Positions 1 to 12,099 of a stretch of DNA of 64,000 nucleotides are shown in pieces (the first letter of the stretch is position 1; each line of letters opens with the position of its first letter). The translations under genes and the position numbers were made by a program. This DNA is from Sanderia malayensis (taxonomy: Eukaryota; Cnidaria; Scyphozoa; Semaeostomeae; Pelagiidae): positions 744,001-808,000 of the forward strand of contig RQOL01000824.1 in NCBI GenBank assembly GCA_013076295.1. The letters are read 5' to 3'. The notes below the pieces were generated by a model that was not told the DNA's origin, searched no databases, and saw nothing but the letters and a program-made list of their open reading frames with translations.

Positions 1-1040
1 TTTTTATATGTATCTAAAATATCTGAGAAACTTCCTAAAAAAAACAAGTAGCTAAAACACCCAAAACGTTCCATTAAAATATACTCTCTGGGCTTCAATT
101 GCTGTGAATATCCAAACTGAACAATCCCATATTTGCATCTTTTTTAAGTGTCAAGTCTAAAAAAATGCTACTTTATATTATCTTGTTCGAAATTGCAATT
201 TGTGATATTTTGCGTACAAGATAAAAATAGAGCTGATACTTTTGGGTTTTATTGAAAATGAACTAATATTTTTGGGTGGCCTGTGAAATTTTGGGATTAT
301 GCCGCATTCCACATTCAACACTGTGGCTGGCTAATGCATGGCTATACATTTTGCGCAAAAGTGGCAAGCAACCGAGCCAGAATTGTTAAAATTTATCAAC
401 AGCTCTGGTTAAGCACATTCACTGCCAAGACACACGAAAAATATGGTCGTATTTTCTAGCAAAGAACCCTTCATTACCACTTGTCGCCAAAGAATGACGT
501 ACTAACGATACAACAGGTTTAGCACCGAACAATGCTGTAACAAGTTCACCTGTCGTTTCAAACCCGTCTGCAGGAGACCGGAATACGGGGGCAGCATTCT
601 TGAAGCAGGCGTTCCTTCACAAAAAACCCCGGCCCAGGGCAATGTTGATAACATACCATGAAGCATCCGAGTTAAATATTGATAATTGTATATTGCTTAC
701 TTCAAAATCGTTAAGTGTTAATAATTTAAATATATTATAAGCCACATTAGACAGGTATACTAATGAGCTTGTTGTCTGCAAAATGTCTACCATATCACGC
801 ATAAATTTTTATATTGTCAACGACATTTAAATTATAAGGGTTGAACAAATGCTACACCCGTGAGATTTATTCTTAAACAGAAATTCAACTGGTGGAATGA
901 GATTGAAAAATCTTATTATTCCCCCGCATAATGAAATCAGCAAAAATGCCAAATGATACGACAATCAATGGAATCAATTATTGTATGTCTGGTGGCACTT
1001 TTTCTAGTGAAACAGTTTCTTTCAAACACACTGCCTTCTT
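1..1040. other. No gene recognised; 5' flank of first channel gene
   Basis: AT-rich sequence with no open frame that looks coding and no recognisable repeat ends. The last part presumably belongs to the upstream region of the first channel gene. Confidence 0.5.
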
Positions 1041-1080
1041 ATCTTGGGATGTGGGATATATACTGTAAACATGATCTATT

Positions 1081-1114
1081 ATTCAGCAAAATTGACATCA
1101 ATATTTGATAAGAA
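1081..1114 (+). promoter_or_regulatory. Shared TATA-like upstream block, channel gene 1
   Basis: This block aligns with blocks at 11918, 17424 and 20523. All begin ATTCA and lead into a GACATnnATATTTnATAA core, and each lies 182-191 bp before an ATG. A conserved core at constant distance upstream of tandem paralogues suggests the core promoter. The transcription start is not known, and this copy is the most diverged of the four. Confidence 0.5.
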
Positions 1115-1268
1115 ATAACATTGTTGTGTTCGCCTTTGTTAATTGCAATGGACAGTGTCTCCAGTTGTACTTTACTGCCAGTTGTTCTTGATCAATGCTA
1201 CATGTACATGTCCACACAAAAAGGTCAAGTTCTGAAGTCAAGAAGCCACTTGTAACAAATAAGAAAGC

Positions 1269-2639
1269 ATGGATTCAGCCACAATTCATGGTCTACCAAG
1301 AGTTTTTAATTCAAGTCGCCTTTCACTGAGATCATTCTGGGCAGGAATGTTCTTGGCATCTTGCATTGCATTTGGTTATGTATTTCATGTCAGAGTGCAA
1401 GAGTTTAAGCTTTATGAAGTCAGGTTGAGAGTGAACCGTAAAGATTCATTGACATTGCCATTTCCAAGCTTGACAATTTGCGACACTGATCTACTAAGAG
1501 ATCCAAAAACCCTAAACAAAAGTCTCCCAAAAAACTGCGAGGTCGATCAACTGAACAACACAGCAGATCACTTTCTTTTAAATGATTGCAAACAATTCAT
1601 GAGCAAGATCGAAAAATCTTGTTCATATGGTGGCAGCTCAAGCTGTCGTTTTCCAACGCACTTTACGCCAGCTCATAGTTGGAAGCAATGTTATACGTTT
1701 AATTACAATGGCACCATAGTTCAACGAGTACCTGGAAGATTCGGTGGCCTGCATCTATTGATGTTTAAAAATTCTTCAATGCCTCACACGACTGACAACC
1801 AAAAAAATCCATTCCAAGAAACTACAAGAGGTCTGCAGTTGCAAATACAGGCAGCTAACACTTCAGCAAATCAATTGTTCACAAATCCGATACCACTTAC
1901 ACCAGGATACCAAGTCCAAGTCAAACTACAGAAGAAAGTGTACAAAAGAATGCCAGCGCCATTCCCATCAAAATGCTCAAATGAAACGTCTGTGAAGCAA
2001 CTTGTTAGAGGAAAGTATACAACTTCCAATTGTAAATTCTCATGCATTTTGAAGCGCATGCATGATCAGTGTGGAGGCATATTGCGTAAATTCAGAGGAC
2101 TCGTGCCAGAGAACGAATATCCAAACACAGAGAAATTCAAAGATGAAGATACGTTATTTGACTGCGTTGTAAAATTATACACGACATATGGGTTCGTAAA
2201 TTGTGACTGCCCAATATCATGTGAAGAAGAGCTATTTGAAAGTCAAGTTACTCTTACACCATGGCAAAAATCTTCCATTGTTAAACAGCTGCATCCTAAA
2301 GTTGCAAAACAACTCGGCATGCGTGAAGATGAAGTCAACCTTCCAATATGGCGTGAAAACATTGTCCTTCTCAGTGTTTTCTATGAAGACTTCACAACTG
2401 ATTATGTCACAGAACAAGAGTTGTACGGTATGTCCAGCTTAATGAGTGACTTTGGGGGTCTTTTGGGTTTATGTATAGGTGCATCTGTCATTTCAATATG
2501 TGAAATAATTTTCCTAGCAGCTCACTGGCTGTATAATAATCTTTTGAAACGTTCAACTAAGCCAGTTGATGAAGAACTCGGAGAAGCTCCAGTGACCATG
2601 TTCAAACAAAAAGATGGTGTTACATTTAAGAATGGCTAA
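1269..2639 (+). CDS. DEG/ENaC (amiloride-sensitive sodium channel) family subunit, array copy 1
   Basis: One uninterrupted exon of 456 residues. Order of features: cytoplasmic HG gating motif (IHGLPRVF, residues 6-13); first membrane segment about 23-41; the family motif FPSLTICD at 65-72; a Cys-rich extracellular domain with the QCYTFN motif, GLQLQI, PAPFPSKC, CxxxC and NCDCPxxCEEE; then a second membrane segment with GGLLGLCIGAS (396-406), where GAS is the selectivity-filter triplet, followed by a short charged tail. Family members form trimeric, mostly Na+-selective channels in the plasma membrane gated by protons, peptides or force; the ligand here is unknown. The start is set by MDSATIHG, which is shared by all copies. 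The tail differs from the other four, and this is the most diverged copy in the first half of the ectodomain. No intron signals are needed. An AATAAA follows at 2658. Confidence 0.95.
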   Translation: MDSATIHGLPRVFNSSRLSLRSFWAGMFLASCIAFGYVFHVRVQEFKLYEVRLRVNRKDSLTLPFPSLTICDTDLLRDPKTLNKSLPKNCEVDQLNNTADHFLLNDCKQFMSKIEKSCSYGGSSSCRFPTHFTPAHSWKQCYTFNYNGTIVQRVPGRFGGLHLLMFKNSSMPHTTDNQKNPFQETTRGLQLQIQAANTSANQLFTNPIPLTPGYQVQVKLQKKVYKRMPAPFPSKCSNETSVKQLVRGKYTTSNCKFSCILKRMHDQCGGILRKFRGLVPENEYPNTEKFKDEDTLFDCVVKLYTTYGFVNCDCPISCEEELFESQVTLTPWQKSSIVKQLHPKVAKQLGMREDEVNLPIWRENIVLLSVFYEDFTTDYVTEQELYGMSSLMSDFGGLLGLCIGASVISICEIIFLAAHWLYNNLLKRSTKPVDEELGEAPVTMFKQKDGVTFKNG

Positions 2640-2657
2640 ATCGCTGTACCTTATGAA

Positions 2658-2663
2658 AATAAA
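2658..2663 (+). terminator. Poly(A) signal candidate, channel gene 1
   Basis: AATAAA lies 19 bases after the stop codon of the first channel gene. Position and sequence fit, but the cleavage site is not known and AT-rich DNA produces this hexamer often. Confidence 0.4.
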
Positions 2664-3579
2664 AAATGGGATATTGTAACTCATTTTTAAAAACAAGGCG
2701 GTTTAATGTAAGTTCAAAGTAAATAGTGACACGTTGATATAAAAAGTAATTCGCACTTAACATATACATAATCACATATTCAGCCAGGTGACTTATTGTG
2801 ATTAGCAGTGGCTAATAGCCATTTGATAAGCTAATCAGAGCCAACTTAAATAAATTTAAAATAGCTTGATGAATTAATGAGTGTATGATGATGGCTTCAA
2901 AGTAAGCTTTCTCAGGAGTGTTTCGAAAGTTTGGATTGTAGAGATATAGATCATATCATATTTAAAAAAAAGTAACAAGACAAATGCTCACCTCACCTCT
3001 TTATTCAACTGAGCAGAGCAGCGATGACAAAGCTTAAAATTGAAGCATTGCAGTTTTATGTCTTGAATGTTGTCCTTCGACAAAGACAAACTCCATGAAC
3101 GTGGAAATTCACATTTGCCGCTAAAATCAATAAAATTCCTTTTTTAGTCAATCACCTCAAATGCAGAGGAAAGCTAACAAAGGATATACTACTTTCATCT
3201 TATGGTATATTGATTGCTGCTGCGTAGCGGAACGAAGTGAAGCGGCTGCGCAGCAGAATATAATCGAGTCCTTCTCGAGAAAAAACCTTGTGATGTTTGG
3301 ATGTTTGGATGTAAGATGTTTGTGTGTTTGTCGGATTCTAGCCTGCGTGTGGCCTTAAATCCTCCTCCGTTTAGCCGCATGCTGGTTTTATTATCAATTC
3401 ATCAATGGCGGTAATCTTTGCTGCAGTGCATTGAGAAAACGATATTTGGTTGGCTTATCTGCTGGTTATTAGATACTTTTATTCGTGGCCAGAATCTAGA
3501 AGGCTTAAGAAGGCCATTTTTATTTCGACAAGAACACAGGAGTTGCTTTCTTGTCGTGGGGATAAGTTGATAAAAATGA

Positions 3580-3828
3580 ATGCCTGCAAGCAGAAGAGAA
3601 AAGCCGTGCGGAAGTATTGTATCATCATTTGCACCATCATTATGTATTTTATTGTTTTTAGCAGGGGGTATTGAAAGTAATCCCTGTCCAGAAAGCCCTG
3701 ATTTCAGATTGCAAGGATTTGAATTTTTTCTTTATCTTCAAACTGAGCGTGTACAACTTCTCTTGATAAAGAACAATCTGCTGAAATCTATTATTGCTGA
3801 AATTCCAAAATCCAGCTTTGAAACGTAA
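3580..3828 (+). pseudogene. Possible non-LTR retrotransposon 5' remnant with 2A-like motif
   Basis: An 82-codon frame contains a hydrophobic stretch (CILLFLAGG) followed by GIESNPCPES. Several CR1/L2-like LINEs of invertebrates begin their ORF with a hydrophobic segment and a 2A-like peptide ending NPGP. The order fits, but Gly of NPGP is Cys here, so ribosome skipping would not be expected. No endonuclease domain follows. This may be chance. Confidence 0.3.
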
Positions 3829-6099
3829 ATGTCAATAAGTAATGTCAAATACAAATGACAACATTCAAACACATCAAATATAGAGAAACGATCTGTTACC
3901 AATATAGATATCTAGGCTTCCAAGCACGCTAAACACCCCCTTCTCCATATTTTTTGAAGCACCCATTTCAAAACATATCATTTTAATCAAATGCTGGATG
4001 CTTTAGTCCTGGTTACATCACAGCAGCACTCATTTTAACAATGTTAACAGCTAGTTGATAATTAAAAGCTACTTTCCTATGCTATAAATCATTGCAGAAG
4101 ATGTAAAGAAGAGTCATCAAACATTCATATCAAAGGACAAACTTACTCAGGTCGTGCAAGGTTTAATCGAATAGCTCTCAGAAATAGCCTGTGTACAACA
4201 AAAATAATTTGTTTAATAAAAAACATTTTAAACCAATATTGATGTGACGCAGCTATGAACTTATTAGACTATATAAATCAAGTACAATAAAACGCAAGAA
4301 ACACGTATATCAAATAGGAAAACACGATTAATAAATTGTAAACACGCTAACCTTGACCCATTAATTTTATTGCTGCTGCCACTACCTTTTCTAATTCTGC
4401 CATAAATTGAAATTGTGGACTTTCGTGCAAATCGCAAATCATCACTAAATCCTTTTTGAAGAAAAAAGATATCATAAATCAAAATTAGGAAGGCATCATC
4501 AAATCAAAACTCTCATGGTTGCTGTCATGGAAGCACCCGCGTTGTGCTCTCCGTGGGCAATCGGCTGTTGGCTAGCCTAATTACTCTTTATTTTGTATTT
4601 CAAGATGCTTTCAAAATAAATAATAGTTTCAACAAAAATAATACAATAATACCAAGATACCCTAGCTCAGACTTGTTTGATAGTGGCCTAGTTTGAGGTG
4701 TCGCTTTCATTCACCGAATGCAGTAGCTACTTATTATGAAAAATTTTCTATCTAGCCAGAGTTGCCAAACTTACGAGCAATAGTGTGTGTTTTTTTTTAT
4801 TTTAATGTTGTTGGCCCTAGGGCAGTTTATAAATCAACTATTTTCATGAGTTTGATCAATTTCACCAGGGCACGTTACCGATCGTGAAAAGCATGTTTCT
4901 ATTTCAAAAACAGAAAAACACAAGGCCGAAACTGGCCACAAGCCAAGCGTAGCAAGAAGTGGAACTAGTGGAACAGACTTTTGCAATTTCTTGAGATTTC
5001 TTTGCTATGTTTATCTTGTTGTTTTAACGGGGTGAACTTAATCCTACCAAAACATTTGCACTCTAATGCACACCTATTAAAGATTCTTCAGATCTCGGCT
5101 GAATAGAAAAATGCTATTGTCATGATAAATACTGCTTCCGATCAATGAAAAAAGGCATCTCGAAGTAGGCCATTATGATTTGAGTTGGAGATGAAAGGAG
5201 TTTGTTTAAAATATTTTCTTAATTCCAATATGTCAGTTTTACTAGAGAAGAAAGATGTTCTTCAATGTAGCATGAGACCATTTCGCTTTACTGGTGTTGA
5301 ATTCTAATTCTGGATTGGTATTCCTATAATGGGATTCATCAAGAGGTCTTCAACCTTATCAAATTTTCCTTTTAAACTCATGCTATCTTCCCTTCCATTA
5401 TTTTGAAGGAGTTGAGTTTTGCTGTCCAAGAAATTTACATAGGGCCTTGAAGTGCTTTTATTTATGAAAGTATACTTAGTGGTCTCTCTCCTCAATCAGC
5501 TTTGCTACTGAGATATAGTTCCTCCTAATAATTCCCAATATAATCAAACTCTCCTGGTACCTTTTCAATATCCATTTTTGTTAATATATATTCATGCTTA
5601 GGTAAACGTTCCGTAAGAAATCTGAGTACAATGACGGCGAATCGGCGATGAAGATAAATATTTCGGAAGATCCAAAGAAAATATTTCACTTTGATGATGA
5701 CTCTGATCAATTATTCCATGCAAAGCTGTTTGACTTATAACCTGTTATAAGTCGCTTGACAATTCCAGTGTATATTAACATTTGATTGCTGCATCCTGAA
5801 ATTATGTAGGAACGTTTCAGCCCGGTGGCAAATGAAAAGATCATATTAGTAAAAAGCGAGAAAAATAATTGCAATGCAAATAGGTAACAAAGAAAAAACC
5901 ACTCAGTACTGTGCCATGGGGGTAGAAACTTGCTGAGGATTAGAAACAAGATGGTCATGGATGATAAGAAGACTGTTATATGTAAATCAAGTAGGTCAGA
6001 AAAAGTTCCACCTCTGCTTACAATGTCAAAAAGTCATAAATGGACGATTTGTTTTGGCAGTTCGAAACTTGATCCCTTGTGGATTTTTTTGCACGCGAG

Positions 6100-6620
6100 C
6101 ACAGGAAGTATATCATTTAATACACGTGTTGCATTTGGTTTAATTGCGTTTTTATTTTTAACACGCGTCAACTTGCATAAATGCCAACAAACACACGCAA
6201 CAACACAAGTGCAAGCAAGCACAATCTGTAATTTCAGGCCGCGGACTACACCCGTCACCATTGAGCACAACCAGTCTACATGGGAATTTTGTATTTCCTC
6301 CCCACAGCTGCAAACTCACCACAAGCCTTCCAAATTCAAATGCTATGATGTACCAACCTGTTTTTAATCGTCAAAGTCAAGAAAAAATATCGAGCCCATC
6401 GTATGAGAGAAAATGGACGTCAGATTTGTTGCTTCAGCGCGGGAACAAAAACGGGTTTCCTGCTATGATGTCACAGTAGGCTCGCCCCAGTCCTAAAAGG
6501 CAACAACGGAAGAGTGTCACTATTTGCCTCCTAACTCAAAAACTACTGGTCATATCAAAAAAATATAAACGAATTTAGAATCAGCGCATTCGAATATATA
6601 GTTCTAGCAAATAAAAAATA
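6100..6620. repeat. Dispersed repeat, copy 1 (second copy near 43.05-43.51 kb)
   Basis: The stretch around 6430-6615 aligns with 43345-43500: both carry TTGCTTCAG, CACAGTAGGCTC, CCAGTCC, GTGTCAC, AAAAATATAAAC and a CATTCGAA tail in the same order. Weaker similarity extends upstream in both. It looks like an old interspersed element of 400-500 bp. I found no termini or target duplication. Confidence 0.5.
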
Positions 6621-7938
6621 AGCTGTAGGGAAACTTTAAAATAAATCATAAACAATCTTTCAAGGGCTTGTTGTCTTCCGTTGCCTTCCAAAGAGGGTTT
6701 TCGGATATGAAGGCCTTGAGGAAAGCTCATCATAAACTTATTTCTTGAATTCATAGTTTTCTCTTTACTATGACGGTACTTGTTTATAAAATAGCTCAAA
6801 TTCACGTTATTTTTAATGTTACATATAATGAAAGAAAATTGGCTTTCTAGATAGCACAAACACAGTTTAATCGAAGATCTCCTTGCACTGAGTTTTTAAT
6901 AAAGAAAATTTAATAATACAGATTATAAGATCAAAAGGTTAGTTCAAATATTCTCATAACACAATGCTTATCTCTAAACTACTTGAACTAAAATCGTGTT
7001 ATTTTTGCTGTGCGGTATTAGTACGCCATAACTTATAGCATAAAGGAGACAACAGTTTCAATACAACATATATTCAGTGTAAAGAGATCTTTCGAATGAC
7101 CTATGTTTGAATTCTCTGTCAAGAACAAAATGTTTTTACATTAAATGTGCCGTCATCCTTCACTTGACTCTGAACTGTTTTCAAAACGGTGCAATTGCTC
7201 AAAATAATAAAAGAGTTTCATGCTCCAATGATAAAGCACAGACATCTGTAAAACAAAGTGGTAGTTTTGACAATGGATCCTCAGAGTGATAGGAGGAACC
7301 TCGTGATCAAATTTAGATATATTTAATATATTTAAAAGTTATTCATATTTTAATCTCCAAATCAACTCAGAAAAATTTAGCAAAATCAAATCAAAGTGGC
7401 GGTCATTTCTAATTGAAAACACAAAAAATTTACTTTGCGCAGGAAATATCTAAAAGGCGGCAATTATAAACGAGCAGGCACAAATTGGTACACACATCAA
7501 CTTGAGTTGCATTCCCAGGGAGCCGAGCCATTTACCGAGCTAATCCGCGGAATTTCTACCGTTTAAAATCATAATGGTTCGCGGTAAAATGCAATACAAA
7601 GCAAGTGAATTTAAACAGTAACACAAATAAGAAATTAACATAATAAGAACGCCACAAGAATATAATAATCGAGTAATAATAGATATTGTTCATATAAGAC
7701 TTGTTCAAACAAAGTTTCATTACATTTGACATGAGATGTGAGTCACTCCGGATAGCAGACATGGTCCACGAAGTAAAATAAACATTAATTATTGATGGGA
7801 AGAAACGGAGATAATAAATTCATCGGCGTGACCAGTTGTGTGTTGCTTCTACTTGTTCTTCATTATTATCATATTAAGTCTTTGCAATAACAGTTAAGTC
7901 TTGAGAACAAGGCGCCATTTGCAAAAAATACGAGAAGC

Positions 7939-9291
7939 ATGGATTCAGCCACAATTCACGGTCTACCGAGAGTTTTTAATTCAAGTCGTCTGTCACTGAG
8001 AATATTCTGGGCAGGAATGTTCTTGGCATCTTGCATTTCACTCACTTATATGGTTTATGGCAAAGTGCATGAGTTTAAACTTCATCAAATCAGGTTAAAA
8101 GTAAATCAGGAGGATTCATTAACATTGCCATTTCCAACCTTGACAATTTGCGACACTGATCTACTCAGAGATCAAGAAAGTCTACAAATCCTAAATAATG
8201 GTCTACCAAAAAGCTGTGAAGATAATCAAGTAAACAAAACAACAGATCAGTTTTTTCTAAATGGTTGCAAGCAATTCATGAGCAAAGTCGAATTGTCTTG
8301 TTCATATGGCGGCCAGTCAAAGTGTTGTTTTCCAGGGCACTTTACACCGTCGCACAATTGGAAGCAATGTTATACACTTAATTACAATGGCACCTTAGTT
8401 CAACCAACACCCGGAAGATATGGTGGTCTAAATTTACTGATGTTCAAGAATTCGTCAATTGGTGGTAGAAGTGACAACCTTGATAATCCTTTCCAAGAGA
8501 CGAGAAGAGGCCTACAGCTGCAAATACACGGAACAAATACATTCCCGAATCAAATGCTTATGAATCCCATTCCACTTACACCAGGATACCAAGTTCAAGT
8601 GGTAATAAAGAAGAAAGTGTACAAAAGATTACCAGCGCCATTCCCATCGAAATGTTCAAATATAACGCCTGTGAAACAGTTTGTAAGTGGTAAGTATACG
8701 ACCTCAAATTGCAAAATCTCATGTTTTATCCAACGCATGTATGATTATTGTGGAGGCATATTGCATGCCTTCAAAGTACTCGTGCCAAAGAATGAGTATC
8801 CAAACACAGAAAAATATAAAGATGAAGATACGTTGGTTGCATGCGTTACAAAATTATACACGACACACGGGTTCGTAAATTGTGACTGTCCAATGACATG
8901 CGAAGAAGAGATTTTTGAAAGTCAAGTTACCCTTACACCATGGCAAAAATCTTCCATTATCAAAAGGATTCATCCGCAAATTGCAAGACAACTTAGTATG
9001 CCCAAAGACGACGTCAATCTTGAAACATGGCGGGAGAGCATTGTCCTTCTAAGTGTTTTCTATGAAGAATTCACAACTCAGTATGTCACAGAACAAGAGT
9101 TGTACAGTATGTCCAGCTTAGCGAGTGACATTGGAGGTCTTCTGGGTCTATGTATTGGTGCATCGGTGATTTCAATATGTGAATTAATTTACTTGTCATT
9201 TCACGGGCTTCATGATAAAAAATTCAAACGTAAATCATCCGTGAAGCAAGAAACAAATGTCACTGTAAGAAGCATTAATAATCTGCCATGA
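7939..9291 (+). CDS. DEG/ENaC family channel subunit, array copy 2
   Basis: Single exon, 450 residues. It has the same plan as copy 1: HG motif at 7-8, first membrane segment about 23-41, FPTLTICD, a Cys-rich ectodomain ending NCDCPMTCEEE, and a second membrane segment with the GAS filter at 407-409 inside GGLLGLCIGAS. It differs from the rest in SSLASDIGG just before the second membrane segment (others LMSDFGG) and in CCFPGHF in the ectodomain, which adds a cysteine. The tail is the shortest of the four related copies and ends NNLP. An AATAAA lies at 9299. The upstream region keeps only the ATG-proximal part of the shared flank. Likely a subunit of a homo- or heterotrimeric Na+ channel; the gating stimulus is not deducible. 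Confidence 0.95.
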   Translation: MDSATIHGLPRVFNSSRLSLRIFWAGMFLASCISLTYMVYGKVHEFKLHQIRLKVNQEDSLTLPFPTLTICDTDLLRDQESLQILNNGLPKSCEDNQVNKTTDQFFLNGCKQFMSKVELSCSYGGQSKCCFPGHFTPSHNWKQCYTLNYNGTLVQPTPGRYGGLNLLMFKNSSIGGRSDNLDNPFQETRRGLQLQIHGTNTFPNQMLMNPIPLTPGYQVQVVIKKKVYKRLPAPFPSKCSNITPVKQFVSGKYTTSNCKISCFIQRMYDYCGGILHAFKVLVPKNEYPNTEKYKDEDTLVACVTKLYTTHGFVNCDCPMTCEEEIFESQVTLTPWQKSSIIKRIHPQIARQLSMPKDDVNLETWRESIVLLSVFYEEFTTQYVTEQELYSMSSLASDIGGLLGLCIGASVISICELIYLSFHGLHDKKFKRKSSVKQETNVTVRSINNLP

Positions 9292-9304
9292 GCTCAAAAA
9301 TAAA

Positions 9305-11780
9305 GATTCGGACAGTAATATCAACCAAGTAATATAAAGTTATTTTTGTAGATAGCTAGATTAAAATATCCTTAAAACATTTGATTGAATTCTATTTAAC
9401 CTCACTTTCAACTTGTAAATCATCTGTTGTTCTTTGAAAAATTACTTGATATATATCTATGTACTACCCCAATTTCATATTTTAATTTATTTAAAATTTT
9501 ATTTTTGATTTCTCAGGTTGTGTTAAAATTCAAATTGAGTCATATCTATACATGTAATATTTATCTGCAACCAGTACAGTAATCATGTCATAGAGCCGGA
9601 CAGATGACTTATGGCTTCCCTGAGTATTGTGTATGTTATTTAACTTAATTAAACATTAATTAGTAGAAACTGATCTTGCGTGCTTCAGCTAGTGCAGTAT
9701 TCTTTTGTTCGCTGACAGCTGGGTCTTCCAATATGGTTTCACTGATTCAGAGTGTCAGTCCAAGAAGAATGGCGAGGCATACAATAGTCCCGGCCCTAAT
9801 TTATGGAAATTTTCCAAGACCACACTTGAATGAATGATAGCAGGTTTCCTGGTCAGATTTTTTGTAGCGTAAGTTTTTTTGCTGCGTAAGTTGCATGCCG
9901 CAGGCACGCACGCCACGACTGTAGGTCATTGCAGAAAACAACTGGGGATCTGGGTGGCGATTTAAGCCCCCTAACGGGTCCAGGGGGGAACCCCCGGAAG
10001 ATCATGAGATTTTGCCACCTCTAAGGTCTTTAAATGGCTTAGAATCCTGAAAATTTCCTCTATTTGCACAGTAATATAAAGTAATCATGGGATTGGTATT
10101 GGATAAAAATAAGGACTTTTCTTTATCATTTGAAAATAAAAATGTATTCAACATACAAAATTTTTTATAAGAATAAAGTCTATAAGAATATTGAGGTTCA
10201 AAATCGCTAAAATGTAAGAATAATTTCAGAATAATGCCAGGCTCAACCTTCATCAAAACGGGATTGAAATAATGCTTTTGGATTAGGATCGAATTTGTAT
10301 CATTAGATTTTGCATTATAAAATTTGTTGTTCTGTCTGTTCTTGTTGAAGTTTGTGATGCAGCAACACATCAAAAAAGATTTAATATATTTCTTCGAAAA
10401 CTTCCAAATTTTCGAAGATATGAATTTCCGATAGATTGTCAAATTTTCCGACAAACTACCTCAATAGATCCGGTGGGGGGCGTCCGCCCCCATGCTCCCA
10501 GTAACTACGCCACTGATGAAAGTTGAAGCACCTGTAAAGAAACTCATTGGCAGTGAAACACAAGCAATCTTTTTTGCAATGATAAATGCTGAAAGTGCCT
10601 TCGTAAGTTCTGATATATACAAATTGCCAGCATCTTGCACAAAATATCAGTTTTGTAATAAAAAAATTTAGCTTGGCTTGCATAGAAATCACTGAAAATG
10701 TAGCAGTACTTGTTCGAAAAGAGAAACGTCTTTAACGAAGGAGAACAACTATATACTGCTGCTTTGCCAGATCCTGTGGGCTGTGATAACAAGACACAGG
10801 GCATCTTTTAACATACTGAGTGGTGGGGCAAATGCCTCACCAGGCCCCACTGGCTGCCCAACCACTGACTGCAGAAAGCTCGGTTTGACCCCACCAGTCA
10901 TGGGCCCTTTTGACCATAACTACAACTTTATTTTCATCCCTTGATGTATAAGCGAAGAGCGGAAAGAAGAATACTTCAGTGACTATGTGTTAGCATAGCT
11001 TACAATGATCTAAAGCTTAGGAAAATGGCGCAATCCAGCACTGACCTATTAAAAAAGCTCAGAGGGGTATGGGCCCTGACAAGACCTGACAATGCCCTGA
11101 CAAGACATCCCTTCTATTCCATCAAACAATCCAATGAGGATTTCAATCTGATACTCTCTCAAGGTATCAAACATAGGACATCAACAAATTTTAGATTTCA
11201 GCAAAACCATATTGCAAAGTCGTCATGTTAAAACGCTCTATTCGGTTTATGTAGAATCATTTTAAAGCTATTTTCCCCCTGCTATCATGCCAAAAGTCCA
11301 TTGTTTGCAAACAACATTGATTGGTATATTGCAAGATAAAAATTGCCGGCCCTGAATAAATTTAAATTATTAATGTTCTTGGCGTTTTGCATTACACTCA
11401 GTTAAATACTTTAATTCTCACCCTTAGAGTACAGTAGCTTAAGCTGCAACTTCAAGTTTGACGCTTGCATTTCTATAAAAGTCTATAGAGTGGAGGTTGT
11501 ACTCGAATTATTGTGCTATGAATTGACTCTACCATCCTCGACTACTTTTTTCTATGTTTCATAAGACATGGCCGTAGATCCTACAAAAACATGTGAATTC
11601 ACATTACAACTAGCGTCTTATCTGAGGTGAATTTGTTTAACACACCCTTCAAGAATAAATCGCGCTGGTGGCAAGTCAGCCGAAAAAGAGGTTACCCTTT
11701 CCTCGAGTTTGTCAGCAAACAAAACTCTGTTTATGAGGGATGATGATATTCAAACACAACATCAAAGGCTGAGTGCGACT
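9305..11780. other. Spacer between channel genes 2 and 3
   Basis: No gene recognised. It contains the 3' flank of gene 2, a truncated hAT-type MITE (about 9870-10515), and a G/C-rich short inverted area near 10825-10870. From about 11540 onward the sequence resembles 19740-19960, the flank upstream of gene 4, so the duplicated unit reaches at least 550 bp upstream of the ATG. Confidence 0.5.
9870..10515. mobile_element. 5'-truncated hAT-type MITE, same family as the one ending at 36133
   Basis: It ends in CTACGCCACTG, the same right terminus as the element ending at 36133. Internally the block GGGTCCAGGGGG..CCCCCGGAAG followed by a TGGCTTAG.ATCCT stretch aligns with 35890-35960. No matching left terminus or target duplication was found, so this copy is probably truncated. 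Confidence 0.55.
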
Positions 11781-11786
11781 TTATTA

Positions 11787-12099
11787 AATACTTCAGCAAT
11801 CCAATTCACAAAACTGCCACCGGAACGACAATAATGACATGCACAAACATGTTTTTCAAGACCCGTCGTTTCCATTACCATGTAACACGACATTGCCCAT
11901 GGTAAAAACGATAAATTATTCAGCCAAATAGACATTTATATTTAATAAAAACTAACGCTTTTGTCTTCGTCTGTCTTAGTGGTAGCGACAGTGTGTTCAG
12001 TTTTACTCCGCTCCTACTTGTTCTTCATAACCGTAAATATCATTCCAAAAATAACAAAGTCTGGAAAATAAGAAGCACACTGCAACAAGTACAACAAGA
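11787..12099 (+). promoter_or_regulatory. Conserved upstream flank with TATA-like core, channel gene 3
   Basis: About 310 bp aligns with 17270-17614 and 20378-20710. It includes a TGCCACCGGAACGACAATAA block, an ATTCAGCCAAATAGACATTTATATTTAATAA core at 11918-11950, and a CGACAGTGTGTTCAG element near 11987. The core sits 182 bp before the ATG. Promoter function is inferred from conservation and position. Confidence 0.5.

Larger units (their letters stand above)
2670..7750. other. Spacer between channel genes 1 and 2; degraded repeats only
   Basis: About 5 kb without a credible gene. It holds a GC-rich imperfect inverted repeat at about 3211-3256 (GCTGCTGCGTAGC facing GGCTGCGCAGCAG), a possible LINE 5' remnant near 3580-3830, and a dispersed repeat at about 6100-6620 that reappears near 43.1-43.5 kb. 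The 145-codon frame at 5930-6367 matches nothing I recognise and lies inside the repeat. Confidence 0.5.

Noticed and set aside
2203..2442. Open frame overlapping channel gene 1; similar frames overlap the other copies
   Set aside because: Out-of-frame shadows that recur at the same place in each paralogue because the DNA is conserved.
3211..3256. GC-rich hairpin as a structured RNA
   Set aside because: Imperfect arms and no flanking support; more likely a transposon-end remnant.
5930..6367. 145-codon open frame
   Set aside because: Low-complexity translation, no recognisable domain, and it lies in a dispersed repeat.
10002..10454. 150-codon minus-strand open frame
   Set aside because: It lies inside a truncated hAT-type MITE; the composition is that of AT-rich non-coding DNA.
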